Positions 54,431-64,000 of a stretch of DNA of 64,000 bases are shown here, one piece after another. The DNA is taken from NCBI GenBank assembly GCA_013115135.1, contig JABANP010000036.1, positions 62,001 to 126,000 on the forward strand, read 5' to 3'. The notes below the pieces were generated by a model that searched no databases, had not been told where the DNA came from, and saw nothing but the letters and a program-made list of their open reading frames with translations. Position numbers and translations under genes: made by a program. How positions within the stretch are numbered: position 1 is the first letter of the stretch; each line of letters starts with the position of its first letter. This DNA is from Perkinsus olseni. Lineage: Eukaryota > Perkinsozoa > Perkinsida > Perkinsidae.

Positions 54431-55620
54431 TCACTTACCAACAGTCGTCGCTCTGAATAAAGATGACCTCCGACGAGACGCCTGGACATCAGCGTCGGGG
54501 TCTCTCTCACTCGACACAGAAGGGGTCACCACTGGTTCCCCGTCACTAGAACAGGGGGCCTCGTCCTCCACGGAATCAGCACTCTCATCGTCAAGCTCCG
54601 AGTCGGCGGCCCGCCATTGTTTGGTAGGCTCGATCGGAGGCGGGGCATACGCAGCGATGAGGTCGATCCGAGACTGTATGTTAGACAGCAGACGAAGCGT
54701 CCACTCAGAATCGGGGTCGAGGGCGGAAAACAGTGGCAGTGCGACGTTCTTGTAGAAGGCTAGCTGACATAGGGCGTAACCGGGCGATGTGAGGCTTCGC
54801 GAGGGCACGCTCACGGGCGGAGTTACACCAATTTTCCGACTGAGATCGTGCTCCCTCCAGAACTCGAAGGAGCATCGGATACTCCACACTTGACTCAGCC
54901 TAGCTTCCTTAGTAGGGTTGGAGATATCGGCGGCGTGCAGCAGGACACTAAGTCGACTTGGCAAATCCTCATTGACGTAGTTTTGCGCCTTCTCCACCAT
55001 CCTACTATGATAGTCCATACATGTACAGAGAATCATCTCCTGTATTATACAAAGCCGCTTGGGGCCCAGGAGCCCGTCCAGCCCAGCCGTCGTGAGCATC
55101 TTCGCCGTCTCACGTGCGTGCATGCTCTCCAGCGGGTGGGGGTCATCGGCATCACCCGTCCCTAGGGCCTTAGCGAAGGAATTCGACCAGCCTGGGTGGC
55201 CAACATCGTGAGCAAAGGCTGCAAGTATTGCCGCCAACTCATCTAGCGGATCGAGCTGGTGTGAGCCCTCATAGACCTGGATCATCTGGTATAGGGTGAT
55301 GGCCGTGTCAGCAGCGTGGATTCGGGTATGGTAACCATAGGTCTGCCTGTACCCCTCCTGGACCATCGCGAGGAACTCACTCACAGACCCAAGGACCCGC
55401 CTACAATGGAAGAGATCTTGCCATGGAAAGCACGCAAGCAACTGAGAGTTCACCTGCACTGATGCTCGGTGCCCTCAAGCAGCCGGTTGGCCAGGAACAG
55501 TCCGACTATGCGGACAATCTCAGAACGTTCGGGTAATGCTTCGGTGAATCGGAAGATATCCCAATATGGGTTAACCAGGGCTTCATCGAGCTCAGCCTCG
55601 TACCTGCCGAGAGTTGACTG
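54431..55620 (-). CDS. 3',5'-cyclic nucleotide phosphodiesterase (class I)
   Basis: The enzyme breaks down cAMP and/or cGMP. All class I metal-binding elements are present in order: YHTRIHAADT (family YHNxxHAxDV), FAHDVGHPG (family HDxxHPG), and LLHAADISNP (family HxxDISNP). LAFYKNVALPLF follows (family QxxFxxxVxxPLF). Upstream, ELDEALVNPYWDIFRFTEAL gives the usual WDIF element, joined by a 53-nt phase-0 intron (55454-55506) that leaves VRI|VNSQLLACFPW. The C-terminal 80 residues are acidic and serine-rich. The catalytic exon has no internal break. The first exon(s) upstream of about 55620 (CAG acceptor before TACGAGGCT) were not found, so any N-terminal targeting or GAF region is unknown. 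Confidence 0.9.
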
Positions 55621-56112
55621 AATTGACGCTCACGCCCACGAGTCGTGGACCACGACTACGCGTCCACAACAGAAACCAATACCACTCCAATCGGAACTCG
55701 GTGTTTAGGTCTATGACTAGAACATCAACCCTAGGAATTGCACGATACTAGAACGATTTGAGGATGGTCAGTGGTAGTGATGGGAAATACTACCGTCGCC
55801 AGTGATCGATGGTCTCATCTCCGCTGGTCGCTGCTTCTAATGGTCGGTGTGGTAATGACATGTTTAGATAGATTACAACAACTATCAATAACAACTTCAG
55901 CACAATCACACAACACGAAAAAAACCCGCCAGAATTCAATGAACAAAACGATAAAACTCGCGTAAAAACAGAATATATAAGGAATAGTTTACCCGTTATT
56001 AATCGTCGTGCTCAATCCATTCCAGAGCGATCAGGCCTCAGACCGGGCGTATCTTCTAGGCAGCCTATCGTAAACCCCTGTCGTGTCATACTAGTTCGCT
56101 CTCTCTCTTCAA
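55621..56112. other. divergent upstream region
   Basis: This region lies between the phosphodiesterase (leftward) and the light-chain gene (rightward). It may hide a short first exon of the phosphodiesterase; a GTGAGC donor at about 55632-55637 on the minus strand is suggestive. Otherwise nothing was recognised. Confidence 0.4.
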
Positions 56113-56593
56113 ATGACTGATAACACCCCACAAATCTTCCGCGTGCGCGTCAGCGATCTAGGGTCGGGAGAGAAGACCGAGTTCGTCCGTTCAGCAGCGG
56201 ACATCGTCTACGCCCAAACACTGGCTGACCGGAGTAAACAGTTCTCGAGGGCCTCCGAGGAGTTCACTGGCGCGATGAAGCAGATCCTAGACCGACGGTT
56301 CGGAGAGGACTGGAACGTCTGCGTCGGGTTCAAGGTAATAAGTTGACCTAAAGATATCACCTGACTCTGCCGCATATTAGTTGACACTGGTAGTCCTCAC
56401 ACACGTACGAACGGGTTCATTTGATAATTTCCGTCGCTAGACAGTGGGTCTGAATAGTTCGAACGCGCTCTCTTGGCGGCTGCGGCATATGCAACAACAT
56501 AATGCTCACGGATGGACGATGCTCATTCGTGTGTTCAACGGCGCGGTCTTGTACTTGAAAATTCATAACCCGAGCATGAGTCGTTGGAAATAG
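56113..56593 (+). CDS. dynein light chain, LC8-like
   Basis: Exon 1 (ATG 56113) contains ILDRRFGEDWNVCVGFK, comparable to the LC8 core KKYNPTWHCIVGRNFG. A phase-0 intron (GTAATA to GCTAG) leads to TVGLNSSNALSWRL and HGWTMLIRVFNGAVLYLKI, which fits the LC8 C-terminal strands (FIYFYLGQVAILLF). The stop is TAG at 56591-56593. The predicted 100 or so residues are close to family size, with an N-terminal extension. Similarity is moderate and the exact subfamily is not certain. Confidence 0.55.
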
Positions 56594-56719
56594 GGTATGA
56601 AAATTTTCTCGAACGCAAGTTAGCGGGCCGTACTAGGCGTGTAAAACCCGAACTGGAATCAAGTAGAGGGTTAGGGCGTCGTCCCTCATTGATTACTGCG
56701 CCCTTTCTTCCCTCTTCCC

Positions 56720-57993
56720 ATGTACTTCCACACGCGGAGACGCTGTCGTTGGCAGCCGGTCCCGACCTGTGTCGATCACGATTGTTCAGGCCGGCTACGC
56801 TCTGAAGTCCCGGAAGAAGGAGTCCGCGATTGTTTTGAGGAGTAACACCAAGGATGCATCGCAGCTCTTGGTGGTATGCTGGCGGAGTCCAGCATTCGAA
56901 ATACTCGATCGCGAGGTGGGGCTCACCGGACACCTCGGCAACGGTAGCGCCTCGGGAGCAGGTTGTCCGCCTACAAGCGAGCGAGCAAGTGAGAGCAGAG
57001 GAGGGCACCGTCGAAGAGGTGAAGGGTGGTGAGTCGAAGAGGAAGGTCAAGGTTCTACAGCAACCTCAGGTCGTACCACTCCATCCGCGACGGAGGTGAA
57101 GATTATGATTACCCCCTCAGGTCGATGATCCGACCTACAGCTCCGACACTACTGGTGTTATCGAGGAGGTCACTAAGTTGGCACAGTCGGATGAGCTCTG
57201 GCCCAGTGACAAGCAAGATCTAGCGATAAAGATACGACAGCATTTGAGTGCCCGTTTCGGTGAGTGCATGAGCAGCCCTACTCTCTGCCTCATGGCGTAT
57301 CTTAGGTCCATGCTGGCACATCTTGACCAGCGATGGTGAGATAATGTGCCGTACGGCGGATAAGGGTGTCGAGTGCAGCTCTACACTCCAAGTTGGGAAG
57401 ACCAAGTACGTCCACTTGCTGGAGGAAATTTTGGTATCTTCGAGTTCAGGGTTATCATCTTCCGTCACATCCAACCGTCCACTGGCCTGCTGGCCTCCCT
57501 CTCTCCATCAACCCTAGCCGAGGCTATGCCGACGATTATGATGGTCTTGCTGGCACTGGTCTACATCTACCATAGGGGCGTCTGTTCCAACCCTACTATT
57601 GCCGCTCTCCTCCCTGATGTAGTCCACGAGGTCCCGGATTCGACTCCCACAAGCAGCGTTCCTCTTCAGGCCGCCCTTGCCTTATGCCCTTCCGACGACG
57701 CTTGGTTCACTGGTGTCCTCTATCAAGTGGCAGGTAGGCCTAAGCAGTCCCAACCCATCACTGCACCTCCGTTGCCTCTCAGGCGCAGTGTTCGTCCTGA
57801 GCGTAGTCCGGAAGGTGATGAAGGTCGTGGGCCAGGCCACAGGCCGTCGTCGAGAACTCCACCATATGAGAGAACAACAACAGCCGCAGGAGTGATGACG
57901 GATCGAGCCAACGTATTCAACCTTACCAACATACTTGACTTCCCCATTTCTGACCGATACAGCTTTGCGTCGTCAATCATTTTTGCTCGGTAA
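56720..57993 (+). CDS. protein with coiled coil and LC8-like segment, tentative
   Basis: A possible start is the ATG at 56720. Plausible exons give ALKSRKKESAIVLRSNTKD, EQVVRLQASEQVRAEEGTVE and then VDDPTYSSDTTGVIEEVTKL. A phase-1 intron (GTGAGT to CTTAG) joins QHLSARF to GPCWHILTSDGEIMC. RFGPCWH resembles the LC8 YGPTWH signature, and NFGIFEFRVIIF just after could be the closing strands. Downstream frames to 57993 may be C-terminal or belong to the next gene. The exon joins are not secure. Confidence 0.35.
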
Positions 57994-58072
57994 CCTCCAA
58001 TCCCTGATAGCCCAGGATGGTCTTGACGCAAAGGGTATCACAATCCCTTCAGTTTATCGCTGCCATCGACCT

Positions 58073-59463
58073 ATGTACAGTAAAACTCCCCCACGCCGAC
58101 GACGTAGCGGCTCCTATAGCAACACAGTGTCGCCCTATGGTCTTCCACAGAGGCCTCGCTACTCTAACAGGTCTCTGGTCATCAACCCAGCACATGGAGG
58201 AGGGTCCTCGGGTAGTCCGGCAAGCCGCACGAAGTCGTCGCTGGACGACACCAGCCCACCGCGACAGGGCAGCCTGGCGAGGCCATTGTTGCTACCGGGA
58301 GTGATGCCTCGCGACGGTGTGATCACCCCACCTGAGTTTGATGAAAATAAGGTACCTCGACTGTCCCCTGTTCGAATGAGCGTGGCATGCTCTCAGGCAG
58401 CGGATATGGACACCGTGGGACTCGGCCTTGATGAGGTTCTTGGCTACTACGCCCGGCAAATGGCAAAGATAAGTGAGTTCAGGCAACTGGGGGACAGGGA
58501 CTGTGAATACCGTGTCATCTCTAGGGACGGACATGCTGGCAGTAAGCGCCTCCCAGGCAGTGATCGAGGCCACCACTGAATCGGATGTGTCACCGGTGAC
58601 GGCCGCCGACCCACCAACGCCATCGACAACCAGGGGAGATGTACGCGGTCTCCACTTGCTGATTCGGATGGCCCTTGGCAGACTCCCGGCCGCTACAGCA
58701 ATTTGACGTGGACGCCCAAGCAAGGCAACTCGGTCAATGCCGCCGCGCCACGACCTCCTCCTCCACCGCCACCGACGCAGGGCGACCACGCTTATCGGAG
58801 CTGGTGGGTTTCAGGGTGCTTCTAAGGGCTCCTAGTTGAGGAGGCAGGGACCAAGGAGGCTGGAACAGCGGCAGGAAAAGCCATCGAAGCAGCAGTGGTG
58901 GGCCTGGCACTCCTAATGGAAGGATATCAGCTCGTCTCCCGTCGGCTAAGATGGCGTTCAATCCGAACGAAAGACGTAGGGCACTGGGAAGCGTCGTTTT
59001 CTCAGCTTTGTGCTCCGCCCAGGCACCACCTTGTTGATGCGGAATGTGCCCAACGATCTCAACCAAGAGGGGCTTGTCGACCTCATTTTGAAAATATGCA
59101 GGCAGCGGGGGAAAAGTACATCTGGGCTCATCATGCGAAAGGCGAGGGTCAACCTTAGATATCCGGGTCAACTTCTTCTATGCCCCGATGGACTCGGGAA
59201 CTCGTCGGAATCTCGGCTACTGCTTCGTCAACTTACAGGAGTCGATCATGGCCAAGGATTTCGAGGAAAGTACCCTTCAATCGCTACTGCTGCTGTTGTT
59301 GTGGAAGCTCTCTTCCCTCTCAGTCTTCACGGGGCTGGAGCTCCGAGGGGCCGGTCGAAAGCGAGTAGACTGCCAATGGGCAGTTCTACAAGGCTTCGCC
59401 GAGAATGTTCGCCACTATAAGAACTCCTCCACCGTTATGGACAAGGACAGCTCATACTGGTAG
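58073..59463 (+). CDS. Mei2-like RNA-binding protein
   Basis: The N-terminus is arginine/serine- and proline-rich (MYSKTPPRRRRSGSYSN from ATG 58073). Middle exons are disordered, with RPPPPPPPTQGDHAY. The C-terminal RRM is of the Mei2 type: TTLLMRNVPNDLNQEGLVDL (family TTVMIRNIPNKYTQxxLLxLI), then FFYAPMDSGTRRNLGYCFVN (family FFYLPIDFKNKCNVGYAFIN), then WAVLQGFAENVRHYKNSS (family AxIQGKxALIxHFxNSS). Mei2 proteins bind RNA in meiosis control in yeasts and in development in plants; protist roles are unknown. At least one exon may follow 59463 (PVVVHKGQLKKW near 59530). It would run close to or overlap the next ATG at 59708. Confidence 0.75.
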
Positions 59464-59707
59464 AGACTCTAGGCGCCTCCTCTAGCGTGTGTGGCAAGAT
59501 CGGAAGTGATACACAGTATTGGCTTCCAGTGGTGGTGCATAAAGGCCAACTGAAAAAATGGTCTCACCCACACCCCTGTGGACTCGACACCAACAGGCGT
59601 CAATTCGATAAGTTTTCGATTTGCAGAACTGTTCTTGTCCATCATTGGATGTGGCAGGCCCCTCATATTCGGCCCCGACCAACGACGGCAGACCTTCCCG
59701 CCGATAA

Positions 59708-60190
59708 TGCCGGACACTACTGACGCCACGCCCTCCAGCAAGCACTCCTACCCTGGCAACGGTACCCCAATGACCCCAGCTAGACCTAAAGGGTTGGTTT
59801 CCGTTCATGCTCTTTCCAAAGAGTTGCTTTCCGCTGACCTCAGGCGTATACCGGCTCCACAGTCGATCCGCATTGTTGGGACCGCCCGATGCTCTGAAGC
59901 CTGGGCCTATTCTGATGTCGGTAGCGGATGTCGTCGCCAGGGGTCGAACCTGCGACCTTTGCAGGTACCTTTGCAAATTCGGCGAGGTTCGAGAGCTCAA
60001 CTCACAGAATGAAGTCCTCGTACGATACCCCAAGCACGGTGGGGTTGGGTGACCCTCCCTCCCTCAGATCGATGACGAGGGGCACAGCTATTCGGTGGCC
60101 GACTGCAGCTTCGGTGACTCCACCACCGCCGAGAGGATTCTTTCCCAACGGAAGCACGTCATCAATGGCTTCCGGGTTCGGATAGAGTGA
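59708..60190 (+). CDS. uncharacterised protein, weak RRM-like end
   Basis: The ATG at 59708 opens MPDTTDATPSSKHSYPGNG, a low-complexity stretch, then KELLSADLRRIPAPQ. A second exon has CDLCRYLCKFGEVRELNSQ. A third, after a CTCAG acceptor near 60070, has AERILSQRKHVINGFRVRI with TGA at 60190, which looks like the last helix and strand of an RRM (E.A..IL...H.I.G..V.V). The segment could instead be 3' exons of the Mei2-like gene. Confidence 0.35.
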
Positions 60191-60377
60191 GCCTTGACGT
60201 CGAGCGATGCCGAGCCGCCACGCTGCGTTCGCTCAGACGATCGGTTCTGCCGGACACACGGAGAATGTTCTATTAGTTTGCCATGGACATGTCTTCGTAT
60301 AATTGAGCTTCCCTCGCGTGACCGTTGCACACACTTTGAGCTTCGCGTTGCAGTAGTAAAGAGAAGGAGCGTAAACA

Positions 60378-60581
60378 ATGGCAACTCTGAGGAAGACGAA
60401 TAAGGTTGAAGGAGGGGGAACTGCTGTGGTCGAGAACATTAACCGCCTAGCTCTCGAATTAAAAGAACTAGTTAGGGACATTAGTCCGTCGCGACGAAAG
60501 GTCGAAGCTTGCACTTGCAGAACTCCGCGAAAGACGAGGTTTGCAGGCACGGGTCACCCTAATTGTAGAATGGCCTCATAG
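60378..60581 (+). CDS. short helical protein or first exon, unidentified
   Basis: The frame from the ATG at 60378 gives MATLRKTNKVEGGGTAVVEN and INRLALELKELVRDISPS. The helix appears to continue in another frame (LALAELRERRGLQARV), so a splice or a frame change near 60505 is likely. It is convergent with the dynein intermediate chain gene. Family not recognised. Confidence 0.35.
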   Translation: MATLRKTNKVEGGGTAVVENINRLALELKELVRDISPSRRKVEACTCRTPRKTRFAGTGHPNCRMAS

Positions 60582-60713
60582 AATCGTTTTGATCAGTGCC
60601 ACGAGGCCTGTTCCCTTCCGTGAGCTTTCCTACGGCTTCATGCAGCGCTCATTATACTGGAGGACTCAACACCCAGCGTTTCTATCATCATGTTACACTC
60701 GCGTGGTGGTATG

Positions 60714-63681
60714 CTACTGTTGATTCACTACACAACGGACGAGCCGCTCCTGCTGCTCAGCAGAAGTCATCGCGGGTACCTGATAGGGGTATAAGGAACC
60801 GGCCAATGACGGTGCCCTCACTTCGCAATTGTGAAGACGCATGACCTCCACTCGGCCAGTGGTGTCACCAGCCACCAGCACCGGAGAGTTCGGAGCGAAG
60901 CCCACTGACGTGGCACGCTGCCAACGATCTCTCCCGAGGTCATTGACAGGGTGGTGCACCTGTGAGAACAGAAGAAGACGGTGGAACGCGTCGGGGTGGT
61001 CTCACCATGATGGGGTCCAATGGGCTCCTGTGGATGTCCCACAGTTCGATTCTCCCATCATCCATCGCACCAGCGAAGGAAGTAGAGTTATGCGGACACC
61101 AGGCGATGTCGTTCACCTACATGACCGGTGCTGTACAGCCGACCCATCACAGCCACCAGGAGTACCGAGTCGCAGAGATCTGTGGATTGGTAGCTCTGCA
61201 AAGGCGTGTTAGTTGCGACCCCGATTCGGCCGAGAGCGGTTGAGTCAGCTCGTTTGGGCATGTAGCTGCCGCTACCTGCGGAAACAGCAGAAGGCGGCAC
61301 CGCAGGTGTGGCCTCCTCACCACGACGAGCTTCTATTGGTATGGGCTTGGTAGACCACAGTTTTATGGTCCAGTCAGCACTGCACGTAAGGAAAGCCGGC
61401 GCCCAGAAGGGGTTGCATCGGACCTGGACGCCAACCCTCCACTCCTAAACACCACTTCGAAAAGCAATCTCACCTTGTAGACAGCAGCGGCATGACCATA
61501 GTAGGTCTCCAGGTACTGCTCGTTGTAGCTGGTAGAACAGCGGTGGACCAGCCCGTCTTCGGTCCCAACCAGGTACATGGACGGGTCCTTCTTGAGGAAG
61601 CTCACGCAGAAGCCACAGCTTTGCCTGAGAGGCTCTTTCATACAGAGGGGGATAGTAAAGCCGTGAGCTCCCTCCACCTGAATGCCTGACTATCCTGACT
61701 CGTAGCCCCCCTATCTTGCGGCCCGGTGTTGAGGACGTTGGTAGCGAGATCTGGGTTAGGCGATCTCTTCAGCGACATCAGCACCGCACGGTCTAGTCCC
61801 TGACAGGACCGCCTTCGTCCGTGCTCCCAGTGGGCTCAATGGACCCACCTTCCTCATGTCCCACTGCAGTACCTTACCATCAGCGCCTATCGATACAAGA
61901 GACTCCCTCGGGAACTTGTCAGGGCCTCTATCCACCTGCCACAGAGGCAGTGCTGGCCACCGGCGAAGGCGGAGCGCTACCCATTGTAGGTCCCACACAA
62001 CGTCGGTATGTCGGCTTGCTAGAGTCGAGGCCGCGCTCCCGCCCTGCGACTGCTGACCTCCACTAGCCCGCTGTTGAGCGCCGCCAGTGGGCCCGGACTG
62101 GGCCGATGAGTCCAGTATCTGGGCGGGAGAAGCTCCTCCTCCGCGTCCCCGAGAGCAGCTGACAGGAGATGCGCTTCTTTGACGGAGGTCCCATATTGCG
62201 ACACCGCCGTTCTGCAGTCCGACCGCTATTAAGTTAGGATAGATATCGCTGAAGGCCAGCGAGGAAACCTGGCATGAGTAAAAACAGAATAGATCTACCG
62301 AGTGCAATAACCAGTCCTGCATCTATCACCCCAGCGTTAGTTTCCAGGGCCCTCTCAGGATGGGAGGGGTTCTTGAGGCTCCAAAACAAGACAAGGCCGC
62401 TGCCGGAGGTTCGCCACGCTGCATCGGAGTCTCCTGAGAGATGCCATACATTGGTAGGGATCAGTGGTTGCCCCCGCCACGAACCGTAGGATGCGCAGAG
62501 AAGGTCCTGGTTGACCTGATGCCACTTGAGATTGGTGGTGGATAGTCCACCCGTCAACTGGGGCGCTTCAAAACAGAAGAGATGCTGAGGACGATTAGCA
62601 GACATGAAGCCTCTCTTGGACAGGGAAGGTGCCATCGGTAGTTTCCCAGCGAACGATGCTTAGCTGGGTTATTATCACCTTCATGCTCGATTTATCGTCG
62701 TCATCAGGTTCGGCGTCTTCCTTATCAGCTTCCTCAGGGATAGTGTCGGTCTTCCCCTCCGAACGAAGGGACGTTGTGCTCGATCGGAGAGAGGCATCTC
62801 TCGAGTGGTGCGCGCCGGTGCTGAAAGATGTCCGAGTGTCGGACTTCTCCTAGCTCAAAGCCCTCAGACCAGGTGAACACTCGAAACACTTCCTCACCCG
62901 CTGGAAACACTGGGCGACCTCTGACTGGTCGAGGCCTCAGCAGCGTTCGGAGAGGTCGCACTGTCGGCGACAAACTTCTGTTCTCTCTCAGCTAGTTCAG
63001 CTAGAGTCGGGTAGTTACGGTATCTACCACTGCCATCAATGCCTTCAGGGTAGCCGGCAGAGATTCTCACAGCAAGTGGGCGCTGTGGTGCTCATTCTGG
63101 CTCAGAGTCCTCTCCATCACCCTGGAAGCCTCCGACAGCTCATCGGGTACAGACAGGTTGCTCCCCATGACCCATCCCAGAGTTCGGGAGTTTAGCTGCA
63201 AGAGGAACGATGACGAGGAGCGCTGTTTCGAAGTGTAGCTCACTTCGGTCTTCGCCTTCAGCCCGACTCGTGCTGCCGCTTCTGACATTGGACCAGCTCT
63301 CTTAATTTTACAATTCATACGGGCCATCGAGTCACTTTTGTCAGTCATCGGAGCGTTTATGTCGAGCTTCTTGGAGTTGCCAGTTCCCACCCCTTTGGAC
63401 GCCTCTTTTGATAGACCAGATCGATTACCCTGACCAGAGGGGCGAGCTGCATCGCGGTAAGGCGGTGTTCATACTCCCTGCCCTCTCAAACCCTCCTTCT
63501 TGGACTGAGCAGTGGCAGCTCGGGAGATACCCCCGCTAGTATGAGAAAGGAGGGCCTCCGAGGAAGTATCAAGCAGGCATCCGGACTTCGCTAGGCATTC
63601 CGAGGCCTGAGAATATCGGGCGAGCGGTTTGCATTGCGTCTCGATGGGAACGCTACTGTTTCGTCCAAATTTCGCTGACAT
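60714..63681 (-). CDS. DNAI1: axonemal dynein intermediate chain (DNAI1/IC78 type)
   Basis: This WD-repeat protein anchors outer-arm dynein to the axoneme. Family segments read in order. SEASRVMERTLSQNEHH matches KIMERMVNQN. TTNLKWHQVNQDLLCASYGS matches ALCWNPKYxDLFAVGYGSYD. LFWSLKNPSHPE matches LLYSLKNPSFPE. IAVGLQNGGVAIWDLRQR, VSIGADGKVLQWDMRK, MYLVGTEDGLVHRCSTSYNE (family FLVGTEEGKIxKCSKxY), ADWTIKLW-type and SFAGAMDDGRIELWDIHRS follow. VGFAPNSPVLVAGDTTGRVE comes last, ending at TGA (60714). The ATG at 63681 is the farthest upstream start; the first 200 codons are low in similarity, as usual for the family. A Gly/Gln-rich insert (about 62030-62140) sits inside the WD domain. It supports a motile flagellum in this organism. 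Confidence 0.82.
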
Positions 63682-63786
63682 TCGATCTGGATCTGCAAGT
63701 CGGGAGGGACAACTTCTTCTTCGAAGCTGTCGTGTATGTCCCAGACGGAGGCGTTGACTCCCGTCGACAAAGTGGCTGAGAGAAAT

Positions 63787-63858
63787 ACTGGAACCGAGAA
63801 TCGAACTCGGGACCTACTGCGTGTTAGGCAGTCGTCATAACCAACTAGACCATTCCAG
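63787..63858 (-). tRNA. tRNA-Val (anticodon AAC)
   Basis: Read on the minus strand, it folds as a tRNA. There is a 7-bp acceptor stem (CTGGAAT with GTTCCAG), a D arm containing TAGTTGGTTA, and an anticodon stem ACTGC/GCAGT with loop CTAACAC, so the anticodon is AAC. The variable segment is five bases, and the T arm is CCGAG-TTCGATT-CTCGG. There is no intron and no encoded CCA. The B-box-like GGTCCCGAGTTCGATTC serves as internal Pol III promoter. Confidence 0.9.
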
Positions 63859-63964
63859 CGATGTTAAGCCAGAAGTTGAACGGGTGACATCCAAGTAATC
63901 GAAAACATCTCATCATGATAATACTAGCCCGGCTACTGGGAAGAGGCATCAACTATCGGCTCAC

Positions 63965-64000
63965 CTGGAGGGTCCGTGAGGGTCTCCTTCATCTTCTGAG
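63965..64000 (-). CDS. partial exon of a further minus-strand gene
   Basis: The last bases, read on the minus strand, run ATGAAGGAGACCCTCACGGA and end CCTCCAG|GTGAGC, a strong splice donor at 63964. The gene continues outside the window, so identity cannot be judged. Confidence 0.35.

Noticed and set aside
56535..57050. 171-codon minus-strand frame
   Set aside because: It is a shadow of the plus-strand exons that splice into the LC8-like segment; it is rich in Ser/Arg/Pro as expected for an antisense frame.
59936..59965. tRNA-like box (GGTTCGA with CCTGCGACC) on the minus strand
   Set aside because: It resembles a T arm, but the stem does not pair fully, and no anticodon or acceptor stem can be formed upstream.
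59482..60033. 183-codon minus-strand frame
   Set aside because: It overlaps plus-strand exons with recognisable content and shows no family motif itself.

Overview
The window is nuclear DNA of a flagellated, intron-rich protist. The best fit I can offer from sequence alone is an alveolate of the Perkinsus type. The genes are split by many short GT-AG introns (about 25-70 nt), TAA, TAG and TGA all act as stops, coding base composition is balanced, and the genes are typical eukaryotic ones: Cdc14, kinesin-3, axonemal dynein intermediate chain, Pol I subunit, Noc2 and ATP12. Nothing bacterial, viral or transposon-like was recognised. The genus is inference; no rRNA or spliced-leader gene lies here to settle it. 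Exon structures were assembled by hand from splice signals and family motifs, so outer limits are often approximate.

Layout, left to right. 0.7-2.6 kb (minus): Cdc14 phosphatase. 3.1-5.5 kb (minus): unidentified multi-exon gene. 6.2-8.8 kb (plus): two unidentified genes, one coiled coil. 9.0-10.1 kb: phytanoyl-CoA dioxygenase-like enzyme. 10.5-13.0 kb: CD36/LIMP-like membrane protein with two 25-nt introns. 13.3-18.7 kb: tandem duplication of a subtilisin-like protease gene, both copies damaged. 19.0-21.0 kb (minus): CCDC148-like protein. 21.7-29.1 kb (plus): Noc2, a basic acidic-tailed protein, an F-box/LRR-like protein, a possible C3HC zinc-finger protein and ATP12. 29.6-30.1 kb: RNA polymerase I subunit RPA12. 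30.3-36.9 kb: two tandem copies of a mitochondrial EF-G2 (GFM2) gene with a shared conversion tract. 37.0-42.0 kb: UPF0489 protein, a predicted secreted protein and mitochondrial dihydrolipoamide dehydrogenase. 42.8-49.9 kb (minus): kinesin-3 and an unidentified coiled-coil protein. 50.0-53.6 kb (minus): two tandem membrane-anchored metallo-beta-lactamase-fold genes. 54.4-55.6 kb (minus): cyclic nucleotide phosphodiesterase. 56.1-60.2 kb (plus): two LC8-like dynein light-chain candidates and a Mei2-type RNA-binding protein. 60.7-63.7 kb (minus): axonemal dynein intermediate chain (DNAI1 type). 63.8 kb: tRNA-Val(AAC). The last 36 bases hold the end of another minus-strand exon.

How the genes relate. 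There are no operons; neighbours are mostly unrelated housekeeping genes. Several serve mitochondria (ATP12, GFM2, dihydrolipoamide dehydrogenase, probably the dioxygenase). Several serve the flagellum or microtubule transport (DNAI1, CCDC148-like, LC8-like, kinesin-3). Several serve ribosome production (Noc2, RPA12).

The most interesting features are the very short introns, three tandem gene duplications in 64 kb, and the way reading-frame breaks fall in those duplicated genes while single-copy neighbours can be read through by ordinary introns. That pattern means either decay of spare copies or base-calling errors that polishing could not fix in near-identical repeats.
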